Assembly: GCA_004335835.1 (NCBI GenBank)
Contig: RWJK01001792.1
Location: forward strand, 119,330-183,329
Direction of reading: 5' to 3'
From: Scenedesmus sp. ARA3
Lineage: Eukaryota; Chlorophyta; Chlorophyceae; Sphaeropleales; Scenedesmaceae
DNA length: 64,000 bases
Part shown: piece after piece, positions 22,566 through 33,204 of the stretch
Position numbering within the stretch: the stretch's first letter is position 1
Layout of the letters: every line of letters begins with the position of its first letter
Made by a program: the position numbers and the translations under genes
The notes under the pieces: generated by a model
Seen by the model: the letters and a program-made list of their open reading frames with translations, nothing else
What the model was told of the DNA's origin: nothing
Databases searched by the model: none

Positions 22566-23365
22566 CCGCCGGCTGGCCTTTCCCGCATAGTCCCCACTGC
22601 CGCTGACGCTGCTGGCACGAGCCTGCATGACGGCCAACCGTGCGGAACGGCCCTGCTTTGCTGACATTGTGGAGATACTGCAGCCAGTGAACGGCACCTT
22701 CCTGTGCAGCTAGCAGCAGGCAGTAGCAGCCGGTGAACGAGGTCATTTTGCGCCAGCGTGGTTCACGCTCCTGGTGACAGCAATGCAGCAGGTCCACCTG
22801 TGCTGATTATGCGGAGATCCTGCAGCCCGTGAACGGCACCTTCCTGTGCAGCTAAGCCACCTGGCCAGGTTGCTGCTGCATTCCATGGGAATGGTTGCGG
22901 TTTGCAAGCGGTGCAGACCTACAAGCGGGCGAATGCACACTCCACGTGCAATAGCTGGCTGGCCTGCATTTCGCTGGCAGCTGCTGACCGGCAATGCATG
23001 TGCAGATAGGCTGTACAAGCCTGCCTGCATGGCGGTCGAACCCCAGGGTCGGCCTTGCTTTGCTGTAGAGATCCTGCAGCCGGAGCACGGCACCTTTCTG
23101 TGCAGCTTAGCAGCAGGCAGTAGCAGCCGGTGGACAGAATCGTGTTGTGAAGGCAGCCAGCGTGTGTGCATGCTTTGGGCAATGGCAATGCAGCAGCCCT
23201 AGCTGTGCTGCCATTGTGAGAGATGCTGCAGCCCCTGAACGGCAGGTACCTCTGCAGCTAGCCGGGCTGCGTGGGCCTTCTGGCGAAACAACATCAGTGC
23301 AGCATATGTACACAGGCGTTGTGCAGATCCTGTAGCCTGTGAATGGCACCTTCTGTGCAGCTAGG
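22566..23365 (+). repeat. Degenerate tandem copies of the kinase gene 3' coding end
   Basis: The last codons of the kinase (encoding ILQPVNGTFLCS and stop, 22432-22467) recur after the stop. A long copy is at about 22566-22712, with shorter or more diverged ones ending near 22854, 23108, 23262 and 23363. The long copy also keeps the part encoding ERPCFADIVEILQP. They lie downstream of the stop and are probably 3' UTR or dead sequence. Confidence 0.8.
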
Positions 23366-24744
23366 CTATTCACACATTCACATGTACATGGCTGCACAGG
23401 TTGAGGGGCTGTACAGGGCTTGTATGACGCTGCCTGCTGGAGCAGTTGTAGGGAATATCAGCAAACCTAGATGGAGATGAGCAGAGAGCGTGTGGACAGG
23501 GTGCATGCAGCTTACACTTTGGTGCACTAGACTCTGTCCTGTGGGCAGACACCACAGAAGCACACAACCCTCTGTGGCTGCCTGCCAGTCAACCAGGCAG
23601 TCGGTTATACTTGCGCCGTCGGGCATGTGTTGCTTGCAGTTTAGGGTTGTGATGGGATGCGGCAGGATGGTTGTGGTCAGTGCCTTTTTCTCCTCTACTG
23701 CTCTTTGCTGTTGCGCGGGTTCAGCCTAAAGGCTCGTGGTGTTCCTCAACATATACGTGCTGCTGAGGTGTTTTGAGAGAGGATAGTTACATGTGGGTCC
23801 TGGCACCATCTTAGATGGTGTGAGCCACAACAGGTTGAACACATGGTCTGAGACTGCTGAGGTTGTCTTTGGCCCCATTGCATTGCACGTGGTCGGCCGT
23901 GCAGTTGCTGCTGCAGCTCTTGCTGCCGCCAGCTGTTCTTTTATGCGAGGTGCACACATGCGTCTGCTGCGCCTTGCCTGCGGTTGTTTTACGGCGTGTT
24001 TTTTGAACTTTCCATCAGTGCATCACTTGTAGTACACTGCTTGCAGAGGCACGCAAGTGGCCCTGCTTTGATGAGGTCCTTTTTTGTGTGAGGGCTATTT
24101 GAACGGAGCAGCGCAGGGTAGGGCAGTACAGTGCTCCTTAGATACACGCATGCTTGTACGTGCTGGTGTTGCTGGCAAGCGGCCAGGCTCGCGTCCTACA
24201 GACTGTGTCGCTGCGGCGGGGTTACAAACCCTGCTGTGCACACAGGAGTAGGGGGATTCAACTTACGTATACCGCGTGACTGCGTGCCCTTTTGTTGAGG
24301 CGCGCTTTGTCAGCCTGCTGCTCTGTGAGCCTAATGCTTTCCCAAGTTTTCTCTGTGCTGCTGTGTCAGCCTGCTGCCGTGTCAGCCGCTGCACATGCCA
24401 CGATTGCGCTTTGGGATGTGCAGCCCTGCTGCTGAAACCTGATCAGTGTATTCGATTCTGAGCCTGCATTTGAATGTGAGGTTGCGTGGCAGTGTGCTTG
24501 TGCTACCGTGTGGGCCGGCAGCGGCCGGTGACTTGCTGTGTCCGTGGTCCAGCAAAGGCAGCTTGGGTGTTGGGATGCTTGCCAACACCCAGCAGGGCTT
24601 GGCAGTGTCAAGCTATGAGTATGTTGTTAGCGCATGGGGGGCATTCAGCGTGATAGTAGTAGTAAATAGGGGCACCTGTCTACTACTGTGATGCCAACTC
24701 GACACAACGGGCTTGGTTGTGCTGCTGGTCTGCGGCTGGACTGT

Positions 24745-24832
24745 TTAGGCAGCTGTGCTACGCCTGTTGTTTGTTTAGGCGGCTGTGCTACGCCTGTTGT
24801 TGTTTGTTAGGCGGCTGTGCTACGCCTGTAAT
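24745..24832 (+). repeat. Three copies of a ~30-bp tandem repeat
   Basis: The core GGCGGCTGTGCTACGCCTGT occurs three times with one substitution (first copy GGCAGCTG). Spacing is about 29-32 bp because of variable TTG/TTTG padding. Confidence 0.85.
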
Positions 24833-24918
24833 TATGAGCAGAACACGGTAGAGTAGAGTCGTGCTTGTTGACGGCTGCGGACACTAGACAGCTGTGCTGC
24901 TGAGAGCAGCTGCAATGC

Positions 24919-25053
24919 TCAGCGGAGTCAGCAGCCTGCAAGCTTTGTTTATGCAGCAGAGTCAGCAGCCTGCAAGCTTTGTTTATGCAGAGGAGTCAGC
25001 AGCCTGCAAGCTTTGTTTACGCAGCGGAGTCAGCAGCCTGCAACCTTTGTTTA
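24919..25053 (+). repeat. Four copies of a 34-bp tandem repeat
   Basis: The core GAGTCAGCAGCCTGCAAGCT recurs at a 34-bp period, beginning near 24919, 24953, 24987 and 25021. The last copy has AACC for AAGC. No coding role is supported. Confidence 0.9.
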
Positions 25054-27035
25054 CAGTTTATGGCAGCAACACCATTGCTTTGTAGCAGCTCTCCTCTGTG
25101 GACTCGTGGGTTGTCGCATGCCTGAATGAAGCGCTGTTGGCGCTCGGCATGACGACAGCTGGCAACATTTGCACAGGAGCCACAGGAAACACTATCGTGG
25201 TATGGCGATCTGCGGTGCATCTGCCACTGTAAAGTAACAGTTTTAGGCATGGCCTGTGGATTTGAGCAAGCATGTGCAGCCTGATGTGGCTGTGCGCTGT
25301 GTGGATTGCATTTTACGCTGTCAGAGCTTGGCAGAGCTTGGGTGCATGTTTTCGTGGTTGAAGGGGCGGAGAACACAAGTGCGGTTATCGATTCCAGGTG
25401 TTGTTTTGGGGTTCTTTGTGGGCAGGCAGGTCTGTATTTGTGGGAGGAGTGGCGCTGATGTCACCCGCGGCAGTTATTGCTTTGACAGTAAACAGGGCAG
25501 AGCTGTGCGCTCTGCAAGCCTGCACACCATTGACTTTGTTGCTTACATGTGGGCAGGCGGCGTTGTAACAGGCAGCACGCACGCAGGCAGTGCAGCATTG
25601 CATGCCTGGTGTGTGCGCATGAGGTCAGATCACTGTTGCATTCGGCCATGGGTGCACAGCGGGACGATGCTTGCAGTTTCGGCTTGCATGCTGGCTGTCA
25701 ACAAGGACTTTGGTCACGTATATTGCTGCATAGAATGCTCTTCTGCTGTTGTTGGAAAGGGATGCACAGCATTGCTGAGCGTGGCTGCGCCTTTCATGCT
25801 GGCTGGTCAGGTTTGCTGAAGCAGCACTGCTTAGTGGTTGGCATGGCAAACGTGTAGATAGATGTAGGCAGCCCCTTTGTCTACTCACTGCTATGTGAAG
25901 CAACACCAGCCTGGTGCGTACCAGCATATCAATGGCGGCATCTGTTGTGAGCCTTCTATGTATGCTACCACTAGGCACCTGGTCGGTGGGCTGGTTGCTG
26001 TGTGCGTAGGCAGGATTGCATGGGATCAAAACAGAGAAGACCCAAATAGAACTTGGACCCCATTGGCCGGGCGTTGGGATGGCTTGATTTTCACCAGCAG
26101 CTGCCGATGCGCATCGCCTGGAGGTTTGGCGGGCAGGCTGGGAAAAATTACTGCATCGGCGTCTGCAGGGTGGTCTGCGGTCCCCGCATCGATGTTTGGG
26201 TCTGATTTGCTGCCGCTATATGAATGATGACAGCAGCCTACCAGCGGACAGCCGCATGCGTACCACTGCGCAATGGTGACCTAGGCCAGTCACTTGAGCG
26301 TCTGGCGGCTTTGTTGTGCATCACATACCAATGCGCTGCAAGGCAACGCACCGTCTTGCGGGTGCACATGGTGACCACCAGCATTAGTACGTTCCCCGAC
26401 ATCTTGTTCTATATTTGGCTGCATGGTGTTTGGCCGTGGCGGTCACAGAAGAGAGTGTAGATGTAGGCAAGCATGCCTGCAGCTACTGCACTAGTAGTGC
26501 AAGCGGCAGCCATCCTGTAGTAATGTAGCTGCATTGTGTGTGTCCTGTGACATGTAAAAAGCTGATTGAGAACGATGCTGAACACCAAGCGCCAGCCAGC
26601 TGCTCCAACTCCCTACATTGGTGCATCAGAAGCGCGCTGCTCTGGACGTCCGACGTCAGCCGGGCCGCGGGCTATCTGTCTTAAAAAAAACTGCTTGGCG
26701 TACGGTCCAGCATCTCATATCATGTACTACATGCAGTGACTGCCATGGTACTGCTGCAGAGTAGGCTTCTTGCAACTGTTCACACAGGTTGACAGCTTTG
26801 AACACTGTCTGATCCAGTACACCTGCCAGCCGCAGCCCAGATGGAACCTCCGGCGCTGCTTGCCATGCTCAAAGCGATCAAGCAATACGAAAGACACAAC
26901 CGTTACAAATCTCTAGTGCTTTGAGGTATGTAACCTGAACTTGCGGCAAGTCAAGTCAAATACATGTGTAACAACTGCTGCGAAAAACGCCCGCCCATGT
27001 ATCACTAGTGCAGTACTGCTGTCCTGACAGCCCCC

Positions 27036-29156
27036 CTAGTTGTACAGCCCTAGCGAGTGGTGTGCTCGCGCCGCATCCTCAGCAGCTATGCCTGAGTTGG
27101 GCTGCGCCAGCTGCCGGTGTGGTGCGTTGTGCACTATGGCATACACGCTCTGCAGCACAGCAGCAGCAGCAGCAGCAGCAGCAGCGCTCAAGCACAATGA
27201 GGCTGCCGCCTACCTCAAACAGCATACACATGGTGTGAAAACAACTAGTCCCAGAAGCATTTGTAGTCTGTGATTTGCAGCGCTCTGCTGTTGCTGTGCA
27301 CTGCTCTGTGGTTGCAGAATCCTGAGTAACACATGCCATCAAGCGTGTGCAGACGCTGTGGCCGTCGAATGTCACAAGGTAACAAATCCAGTGCTACACA
27401 CTGCTCTCTCAACATTGCAACATTGCAACATTGCTCCAGTGCTACACATTGCTCTCTGCAACATTGCACAGAAGGCAAGCCTGTTGCTCTCTGACACAGC
27501 CAATGCCGGCTATGATCACTCGCATGTGACCTGCTGGCTGACTGGCTGGCTGGCTGGCTAGCTGGCTGGCGGCTGACACAGGCTCAGGCATCACGCCATG
27601 TCATGTGTCAGTGCTCAGTCAGACTGATGCTGTGTCTGTCCACGTGCATATCCTGCAACTGCAAGCTGAGGCGCAGCATGTTTGCATATGGCTGCAGAAG
27701 GCCCACCTTGAACTGCTGCGGGTCCTTGTTGTCCGGCAGCCCGATGCATACGCTGGAGCTGTGGTTGTACTTCTTGAACAGCCGCTTGGCAATGCTCATG
27801 TCGGCTGCGTTCGGCAGCTTGGGCGCCTGGGGTGCAACAGCAGCAGCAGCAGCAGCAGCAGCAATGGTGTTTGTGATATCCAAGACAACGCCAAGTGTCT
27901 TTTGGCGTTGAGAACGATTGCAGTGTGCCACAGAGTACGTTGTGTGGTGCAGCAGCCTGACGTGCTGGGTGAACATTACTGGGCTGCTGGTGCATCATTG
28001 CACTCTGGCAGGCTCAGTGTCTATCACAGCCGCTCGAACCTCTGTGGCTTGCACAGCACCATGCGAGCAGCTGTTGTTACATGGCTTGATGCTATGTGTG
28101 CATCAAGCGCCATGATGCAGAGTCAGTGCAGCTGTGATTACTCCTTATCAGTAGCTGCAGCAGCACCTCCCTCACCATGAGCTGCTTGCCAGACACCATG
28201 CGCAAGCTTGTGGACAAGCGACACCACGCAGCAGCATTACAGCTGACATTAACTGTTGTGTATCAGTGGCTGCAGCAGCACTGCCCTTACCATGAGTGGC
28301 TTGCCAGGCACCATGCGTGCGCTGATGGGCAGCCCGTCCTCCCTGAACTGGATGGGCTTGTCGTATATGCTGGCAAAGTGCTTGCTGTAGGAGCTGCGGT
28401 CCGCTCAGGCGGCAGCAGCAGCAGCAGCAGCAGCAGCACATTTAGGCCCTCTGCTTTTCAACAGGGCGTGCTGGATAAGGTTTTCCCTATGTGACAGAGC
28501 CGTCGCATGCACTTCATCTGTCCAGACATTCAGTGTTACACCTGAGCAGAGCTGCCGCAACTGCTGCGCAATGTTTGCGCGTCCAGCGCATTGGCTGCAG
28601 CTGCTGCAGCATGCAGGCACAACCACCGCACCCATACATAACCTGGCAACAGGGAATGGAAGCTCCACCGAGAAGAATGCCCTAGCACTGGCACTCACCT
28701 CTCAAACCGTCTGTACTGCCCGCCGTTGCGCTTGTCTGTTCTGTTGCAGGGGTCACGGGGGTCTTTGTAGCCAGTTTTTGCATGTGGGTGAGGCACTGCT
28801 GTCAACATGCACTGGAACTGCAGGCACCAGAGAGCATCACGAACACAGGTGCTGCTGAACGGAGGTTACTACTTCTGTATAGCTGTAGGTGGTATTGGCA
28901 AGTGCTGTGTTTGCCATCTGCTGTGTGTGTCACAAAGAACAGTGTTCCTGCAAGCAGCTAGTCCTCGCTGCATGGCATCCATCTGCTGCCCTGACAGATG
29001 CAGCCGTTGCCAGCCAGGCTAGTCAGCCAAAGGCATGCCAAATGCACTGCAGGAAGCTGTTCTGTCTCTCATCTAAATGTTTCTGACAGTGGATGAAGTG
29101 GGTGATACCAGCTGCTGCAACTCCGCTGCAGTGCGCACCTCTCCAGCCTTGGCCAT
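27036..29156 (-). CDS. Unassigned 154-aa basic protein, 5 exons
   Basis: Minus-strand exons: 29156-29139, 28817-28699, 28384-28291, 27826-27707, 27149-27036. All have GT-AG borders and phases close exactly (465 nt including TAG). The protein starts MAKAGE and contains HAKTGYKDPRDPCNRTDKR, SKHFASIYDKPIQFRED, PISARMVPGKPLM, ADMSIAKRLFKKYNHSSSV and QPNSGIAAEDAARAHHSLGL. It lacks the triplet-repeat runs of its neighbours and is rich in Lys, Arg, Pro and aromatic residues, so it looks like a compact conserved structural protein. No signal peptide or membrane helix is seen. I cannot name the family. CTG tracts precede the acceptors of exons 3, 4 and 5. The first exon is only 18 nt, so the start is the weakest point. 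Confidence 0.7.
28165..28215 (-). repeat. Copy of the exon 3 3' edge plus donor (154-aa gene)
   Basis: On the minus strand the end of exon 3 (ATGGTGCCTGGCAAGCC..CTCATG, then GTAAGG) is repeated about 115 nt further into the intron as ATGGTGTCTGGCAAGCAGCT..CATG with a GTGAGG donor. Both are followed by the same GTGCTGCTGCAGC intron stretch. Confidence 0.8.
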
Positions 29157-30621
29157 TGTTGCTGTCAGGCCTGAAGCGCACAATCAAAAAGACAACTGGC
29201 TGTCAGCCGAGCTCATAGTAACGGGAGCCGTGAAAAATTGTTCAGCTGGAATTGGTACGAGTGCTTTGGTGTGATAGTGTAGCAGCACCTCTGCTGCTGC
29301 TTACCATGGGTCACATGCTTGGGGTTCCTGCTTGTAGCAGTGCTGCTTGCCACCTGCTGGCCCTCGCTGCTGGCTGCCTGTTGCAGCTGCCTATGAGGCC
29401 GCAGCCATGCCCTGGGGTCATCCTTTTCCTTCATGCTTGTTACTCTAGGCAGCTACATACCCTAATTGCGGACACCCTGGCCTATGCTACCTTGTCAGGA
29501 TGTGCAGCAAAACTGGTGTCGTATTTGCTTGCTCGAACTCAACCAATGGTGACAGGGATGTGAAGAGCATTCACAGCGTTGATAAAGCATGTATGCAACA
29601 TATGAAACGTACTCAGGACGTCTCTATGAACATTCATAAACCACTGTAGCAATGGTCTTGTCGAACCACGCACTCACGTTCCGCTCAATCCCGCACTCCG
29701 CCACGACGCTTGTGTGAGCTTGTACACATCAGATACGTCTGCTTCATTCTCAATGAGCTATGCGCTTGCATCATGACCCTGGCAGATACGGTGCCCTCTT
29801 CTTTCCTTTCCTGAACACTTGAATGGCGATGTTCGCCAGGATTTCAGGTAAAAGGTTGTAAAGCTGCATACGTGGTTAGCTGCAGCTGCTGCATGGTGGT
29901 GCTGACACAACCAGCCTTTCCTGTTCTGCCCCGTGCAGGGTCGCTGGATCTGGGTGTGGACGATGGATACTCCGCTGCACCCTCCAACTCTTGGATGTGG
30001 ACGGAGCAGAGCGTCGCGGCTTCGCGCAGAAGGCTCGGCTGGTGCGTTGCAGGACACCCACCAGTGGTTTGGTTGCAGCACCAGTGCATGAAATGCGTCC
30101 ACCGAGCCAGCCAGCCGCACCTTGAAGGTCCAGGCCCAGTTAATGTCTTCCCTGCCAGCAGCATGTGCGGCATGGGGTCCCTTGCCACTCACCACTGCTT
30201 CCCCTGCTGCTGCTACTGCTGCTGCTCTCCTGCACACATCGCTTGTTTCTGTTGTGCAGTGCGCCTTTTCAGCACGCCAGCTCCAGCAGCAAGGGCAGCA
30301 GCCAGGCACAGACGGACCACCGGGGTGCACTGCTAGTGTGCCGCGCCGGCCGCAGGCAGCAGCAGCGGCAAGGGCAGGGCTCTGTCAAGCGCACGGCTAT
30401 GCGCAGGAGCACACCAGGGGTGAGGCTGCACACCAGAGCAAGCACATCAGAGCGGCAACATCTCGTTGCTATTGCTGTTGCTGTTTTGGCAGTGGATGCG
30501 GCTGTGTGGTCGGTTGTCCGTATCTTCATCCTGTGTGTTGACTCGCCCACAATCAGCTGCGTGCCCTGTCGTGCCAGCTTGTTGCACACGATGGCCGTCT
30601 ATCCATGGCTATCCTTGCCAG
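29157..30621. promoter_or_regulatory. Head-to-head intergenic region, 154-aa gene (-) and OPR-like gene (+)
   Basis: About 1.46 kb between start codons; both promoters should lie here. A minus-strand stretch near 30150-30055 has exon-like features: an acceptor GGCAG, a frame reading EDINWAWTFKVRLAGSV, and a GTGGGT donor. A Ser/Ala-coding piece with a GTGAGT donor lies near 30230-30190. Their phases do not join cleanly, so I do not call a gene. Confidence 0.4.
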
Positions 30622-31995
30622 ATGAACCTGCACAGATTGCGTCCTGTCAGTCAACTGGCACACTCTCCACAAAGCTCATCGGCCAATGGCTCCCTGCCCT
30701 GCGCTCTCCCGCAGCACTTCTTGCGCCACGCCAGCGGCAGCAGCAGCAGCTTCCTGCAAGCACAGTACCCCCAGCCCCAGCAGCAGCAGCAGCAGCAGCA
30801 GCGCCAGCCTCCAGTGGACCCTGCTGTTCTCACAGCCTGCATCAATGCAGCAGTTCACTACCATGAGCTAGAAGCACTCTGCAACACGTTCCTGCACAAC
30901 CAGGCATTTAACAGCAAGCACGCAGCAGCAGTGATCGGCAGGTTGCACTGCGTGAGCAGCAGGCGCGGCAGCAGCCAGCTGCTGCTGGTGGAGCTGCTGG
31001 CAGCAAAGCTGAGGTCACTTGCCTCAGCAGCAGCAGCAGCAGCTGCTTCGTGCAGCTGCCAACAGCAGCAGCAGCAGCAGCCGCAGCTGTTGGATGCTGC
31101 TGATGCAGCCGCGGTGTGCTGGGGCTTTGCAAGGGTGGGCTACCAGGCAGATGCTGCTCTGCTGCAGCAGCTGCTGCAGCAGTTCTGGAGCAGCTACAGC
31201 CAGCAGCAGCAGCAGCAGCAAGCTGGCGTGAGCGGCACCAAAAACAGCAGCAGCAGCAGCAGCAGGCACAAGGACTTAGGTCAGTTAGCCGCAGGGCTTG
31301 CTGGCCTAGGTTTCAGGGACCCTGCAACCTGGGCGCAGCTCAGAGCAGCAGCAGTCCCCGCACTGGCTGATTTGCAGCCTGACAGCTTGCAGCAGCTGGT
31401 GTGGGCACTAGCAACAGCACAGGCCTCTGATGCAGCAACTACTGCAGCAGTAGCTGGCGCAGTCATGGACAAGCTGCAGGGGTTTGCAGCTGAGCAGCTG
31501 GCCCAGGTGGTGTGGTGCCTGCATGTGCTGGGCTGCGAAAGCAGTGAGCTGTTCGAAGCAGCAGCGCAGCAGATGGTTGTGCAGATAGAAGGGAGGCAGG
31601 CAACAGCAGACAGCAGCAGCAGCAGCAGCCGGAGTTCTGCAAGCTTGTCCAAGGACGGGCCAGCAGTAGCAGCAGCAGCAGCAGCAGCCCAGCAGCAGCA
31701 ACGACTGGTGCCACTGCAGCGGCCGCCGCTGCCTCCTCAGCAGCAGAAGCAGCAGCACAGCAGCAAGCTGCAGCAGATCGTGCTGCAGCTACCAGCACAG
31801 CACAAGAGCCACCAACACAGCAAGAAGCAGCAGCATGCGGCATCGGCAGCAGCAGCAGTGCAAGGCCGGCTGGGCCGCACTGCTGCTGACTTGTGCAATG
31901 CTGCTGCCAGCCAGGCGTATAGTGCACTAGAGAAATATGACCCGCTGCTGTGCACCCTGGCTCTGTACAGAGACTACCTGCAGCCAGCACACTGA
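30622..31995 (+). CDS. OPR-like helical-repeat protein, putatively organelle-targeted, single exon, 457 aa
   Basis: The ATG at 30622 gives an N-terminus (MNLHRLRPVSQLAHSPQSSS) that is basic, hydroxylated and free of acidic residues, like a mitochondrial or plastid transit peptide; the frame is also open further upstream. After a poly-Gln stretch come helical repeats with the spacing seen in octotricopeptide/FASTK-like proteins: AAAVCWGFARVGYQAD, LGQLAAGLAGLGFRDPATW, LQQLVWALATAQASD, LAQVVWCLHVLGCESSELF. It ends CTLALYRDYLQPAH. Such proteins usually act in chloroplast or mitochondrial RNA maturation or translation. No RAP domain is visible, and the repeats are interrupted by Gln and Ala inserts. 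The family call is moderate; the RNA target is unknown. A single long exon contrasts with the intron-rich neighbours. Confidence 0.75.
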   Translation: MNLHRLRPVSQLAHSPQSSSANGSLPCALPQHFLRHASGSSSSFLQAQYPQPQQQQQQQQRQPPVDPAVLTACINAAVHYHELEALCNTFLHNQAFNSKHAAAVIGRLHCVSSRRGSSQLLLVELLAAKLRSLASAAAAAAASCSCQQQQQQQPQLLDAADAAAVCWGFARVGYQADAALLQQLLQQFWSSYSQQQQQQQAGVSGTKNSSSSSSRHKDLGQLAAGLAGLGFRDPATWAQLRAAAVPALADLQPDSLQQLVWALATAQASDAATTAAVAGAVMDKLQGFAAEQLAQVVWCLHVLGCESSELFEAAAQQMVVQIEGRQATADSSSSSSRSSASLSKDGPAVAAAAAAAQQQQRLVPLQRPPLPPQQQKQQHSSKLQQIVLQLPAQHKSHQHSKKQQHAASAAAAVQGRLGRTAADLCNAAASQAYSALEKYDPLLCTLALYRDYLQPAH

Positions 31996-33204
31996 ATGGT
32001 CCTACGCATGAGTGTTCATGCGTGGCAGCAACAGCAGCAGCAGCTGACATCAAGTGGTCAAGCACGGAACCAGCAGCTCTAGCAGGAGCAGTTGGCTGGC
32101 TGGCGGTGTTAATTGGCATTGTAGCGCTGAGGCAGACATTGTGCTGTGCTATTGCGCTGAGGGGCAAGCTGGGCGCTGGCGGTGCTGCAGCAGGGGCTGC
32201 AACAGATCGCAGTGCACTGGACAGTGAAGCTGGTTTAGGGCATGCTGGCCTCTTAGGGTGTAGCACGCCTGCTGCTGCCGTAGCTGTTGCTGCTGATCTG
32301 GCTGCTCGCGTGATGAGGGACAGACGCTGTCTCCTGATGTACCTGTACAAAACTGTGTTGAGCGCTGTTCTTGTGTACAGGCAGCCGCTGGCTTGGGTGT
32401 GGCTTTTCGAGTGTTTAGCCAGCAAGAGGGTGTGCAGTAGCACGAGAGTGTGTGTAGCGTATACGGCTGGCACCATGCATTGTATAGCATCGCATCAGGA
32501 GTTGTGAGAGACTGAGGCGTAGCACGGCATGTTGGCATGTTAATCAAGCAGTTCAGCTGTATCAAGCAATCAGCTGCTCTTCTTCTGTTTGCCTACAAGG
32601 GAGTGTGCTGGTAGCAACCTTCTAGTGGTGGCGTTTGCCACTCAACAGGGCAGCATGCGCACTCACACAGTGTGAATCTGCAGTCACGTTGCTTTGTGCT
32701 TTGCCGTTCTTATGATGTCTGTATGACAATTGCGAGTACGTGGCAGCGTTGACACAGCTCCGCCCAGTAACAGGTGTGGCGGGGACATGTCTGTACATGT
32801 CATCGTGCTGTGTCCTGTGGGGCTGCTGCTGTTGGGCGCCTGTTCGTGGTGTGCACGCATACTTGCTATGGCTTGAATTGTAACACGATGATGATGCTGG
32901 TGCAGTGTATACGCACGTCAGCACGGAGAGGAAGCCAAGAGAGAGGCGATTACATAATCATTATGTAGTCGGCTGACAGCCCAGCGAGTTGCTGGGCTGT
33001 CAGCTGCTGCAGGAATACTGCTCCGCATCACAGGCTGAGCCACCAACAACACACGCACCTGAAAAGCGTGCACTATGAAGCAAACTTCAGCCTGCCACTG
33101 CAACAAGGTGATTCCAAACACAACTATGTAAGCAGTGCAACCTGCTGCCACCGTGGCTGCATTAGCCATGTAACACAACCCGTGCCGCTAGACATAACAT
33201 AACA
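31996..33204. other. Tail-to-tail intergenic region, OPR-like/LRRC47-like genes
   Basis: No gene is supported. A TGTAA for the plus strand lies at 32879-32883, rather far from the OPR stop. A strong hairpin and a TGTAA on the minus strand near 32950-33004 belong to the LRRC47-like 3' UTR. Confidence 0.5.
32950..33004 (-). terminator. Perfect hairpin next to a TGTAA signal, 3' UTR of the LRRC47-like gene
   Basis: GCTGACAGCCCAGC (32972-32985), loop GAGTT, then GCTGGGCTGTCAGC (32991-33004): a perfect 14-bp stem. On the minus strand it sits about 200 nt after the stop and 17 nt before TGTAA (32954-32950). That TGTAA is itself part of a second palindrome, TACATAAT-C-ATTATGTA (32951-32967). Use as a 3'-end element is inferred from position. 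Confidence 0.55.

Larger units (their letters stand above)
22468..27035. other. Gene-poor region between kinase (+) and 154-aa gene (-)
   Basis: Apart from the copies of the kinase tail and two short tandem arrays near 24.75-25.05 kb, I find no supportable gene. A 187-codon open frame at 25256-25819 has no recognisable motif and atypical, Cys-scattered composition; I regard it as chance. A small perfect inverted repeat (CACCATCT/AGATGGTG) sits near 23806-23822. Confidence 0.45.

Noticed and set aside
25256..25819. 187-codon open frame as a gene
   Set aside because: No motif, no family resemblance and composition unlike neighbouring genes; open frames of this size also arise on the wrong strand of known exons in this window.
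30520..30600. Minus-strand reading CNKLARQGTQLIVGES as an exon
   Set aside because: It has an immediate upstream stop, no credible acceptor, and overlaps the start region of the OPR-like gene.
30466..30621. Upstream extension of the OPR-like gene to non-ATG or earlier starts
   Set aside because: The frame is open upstream, but the ATG at 30622 begins a convincing transit-like sequence and the upstream residues look like translated non-coding DNA.
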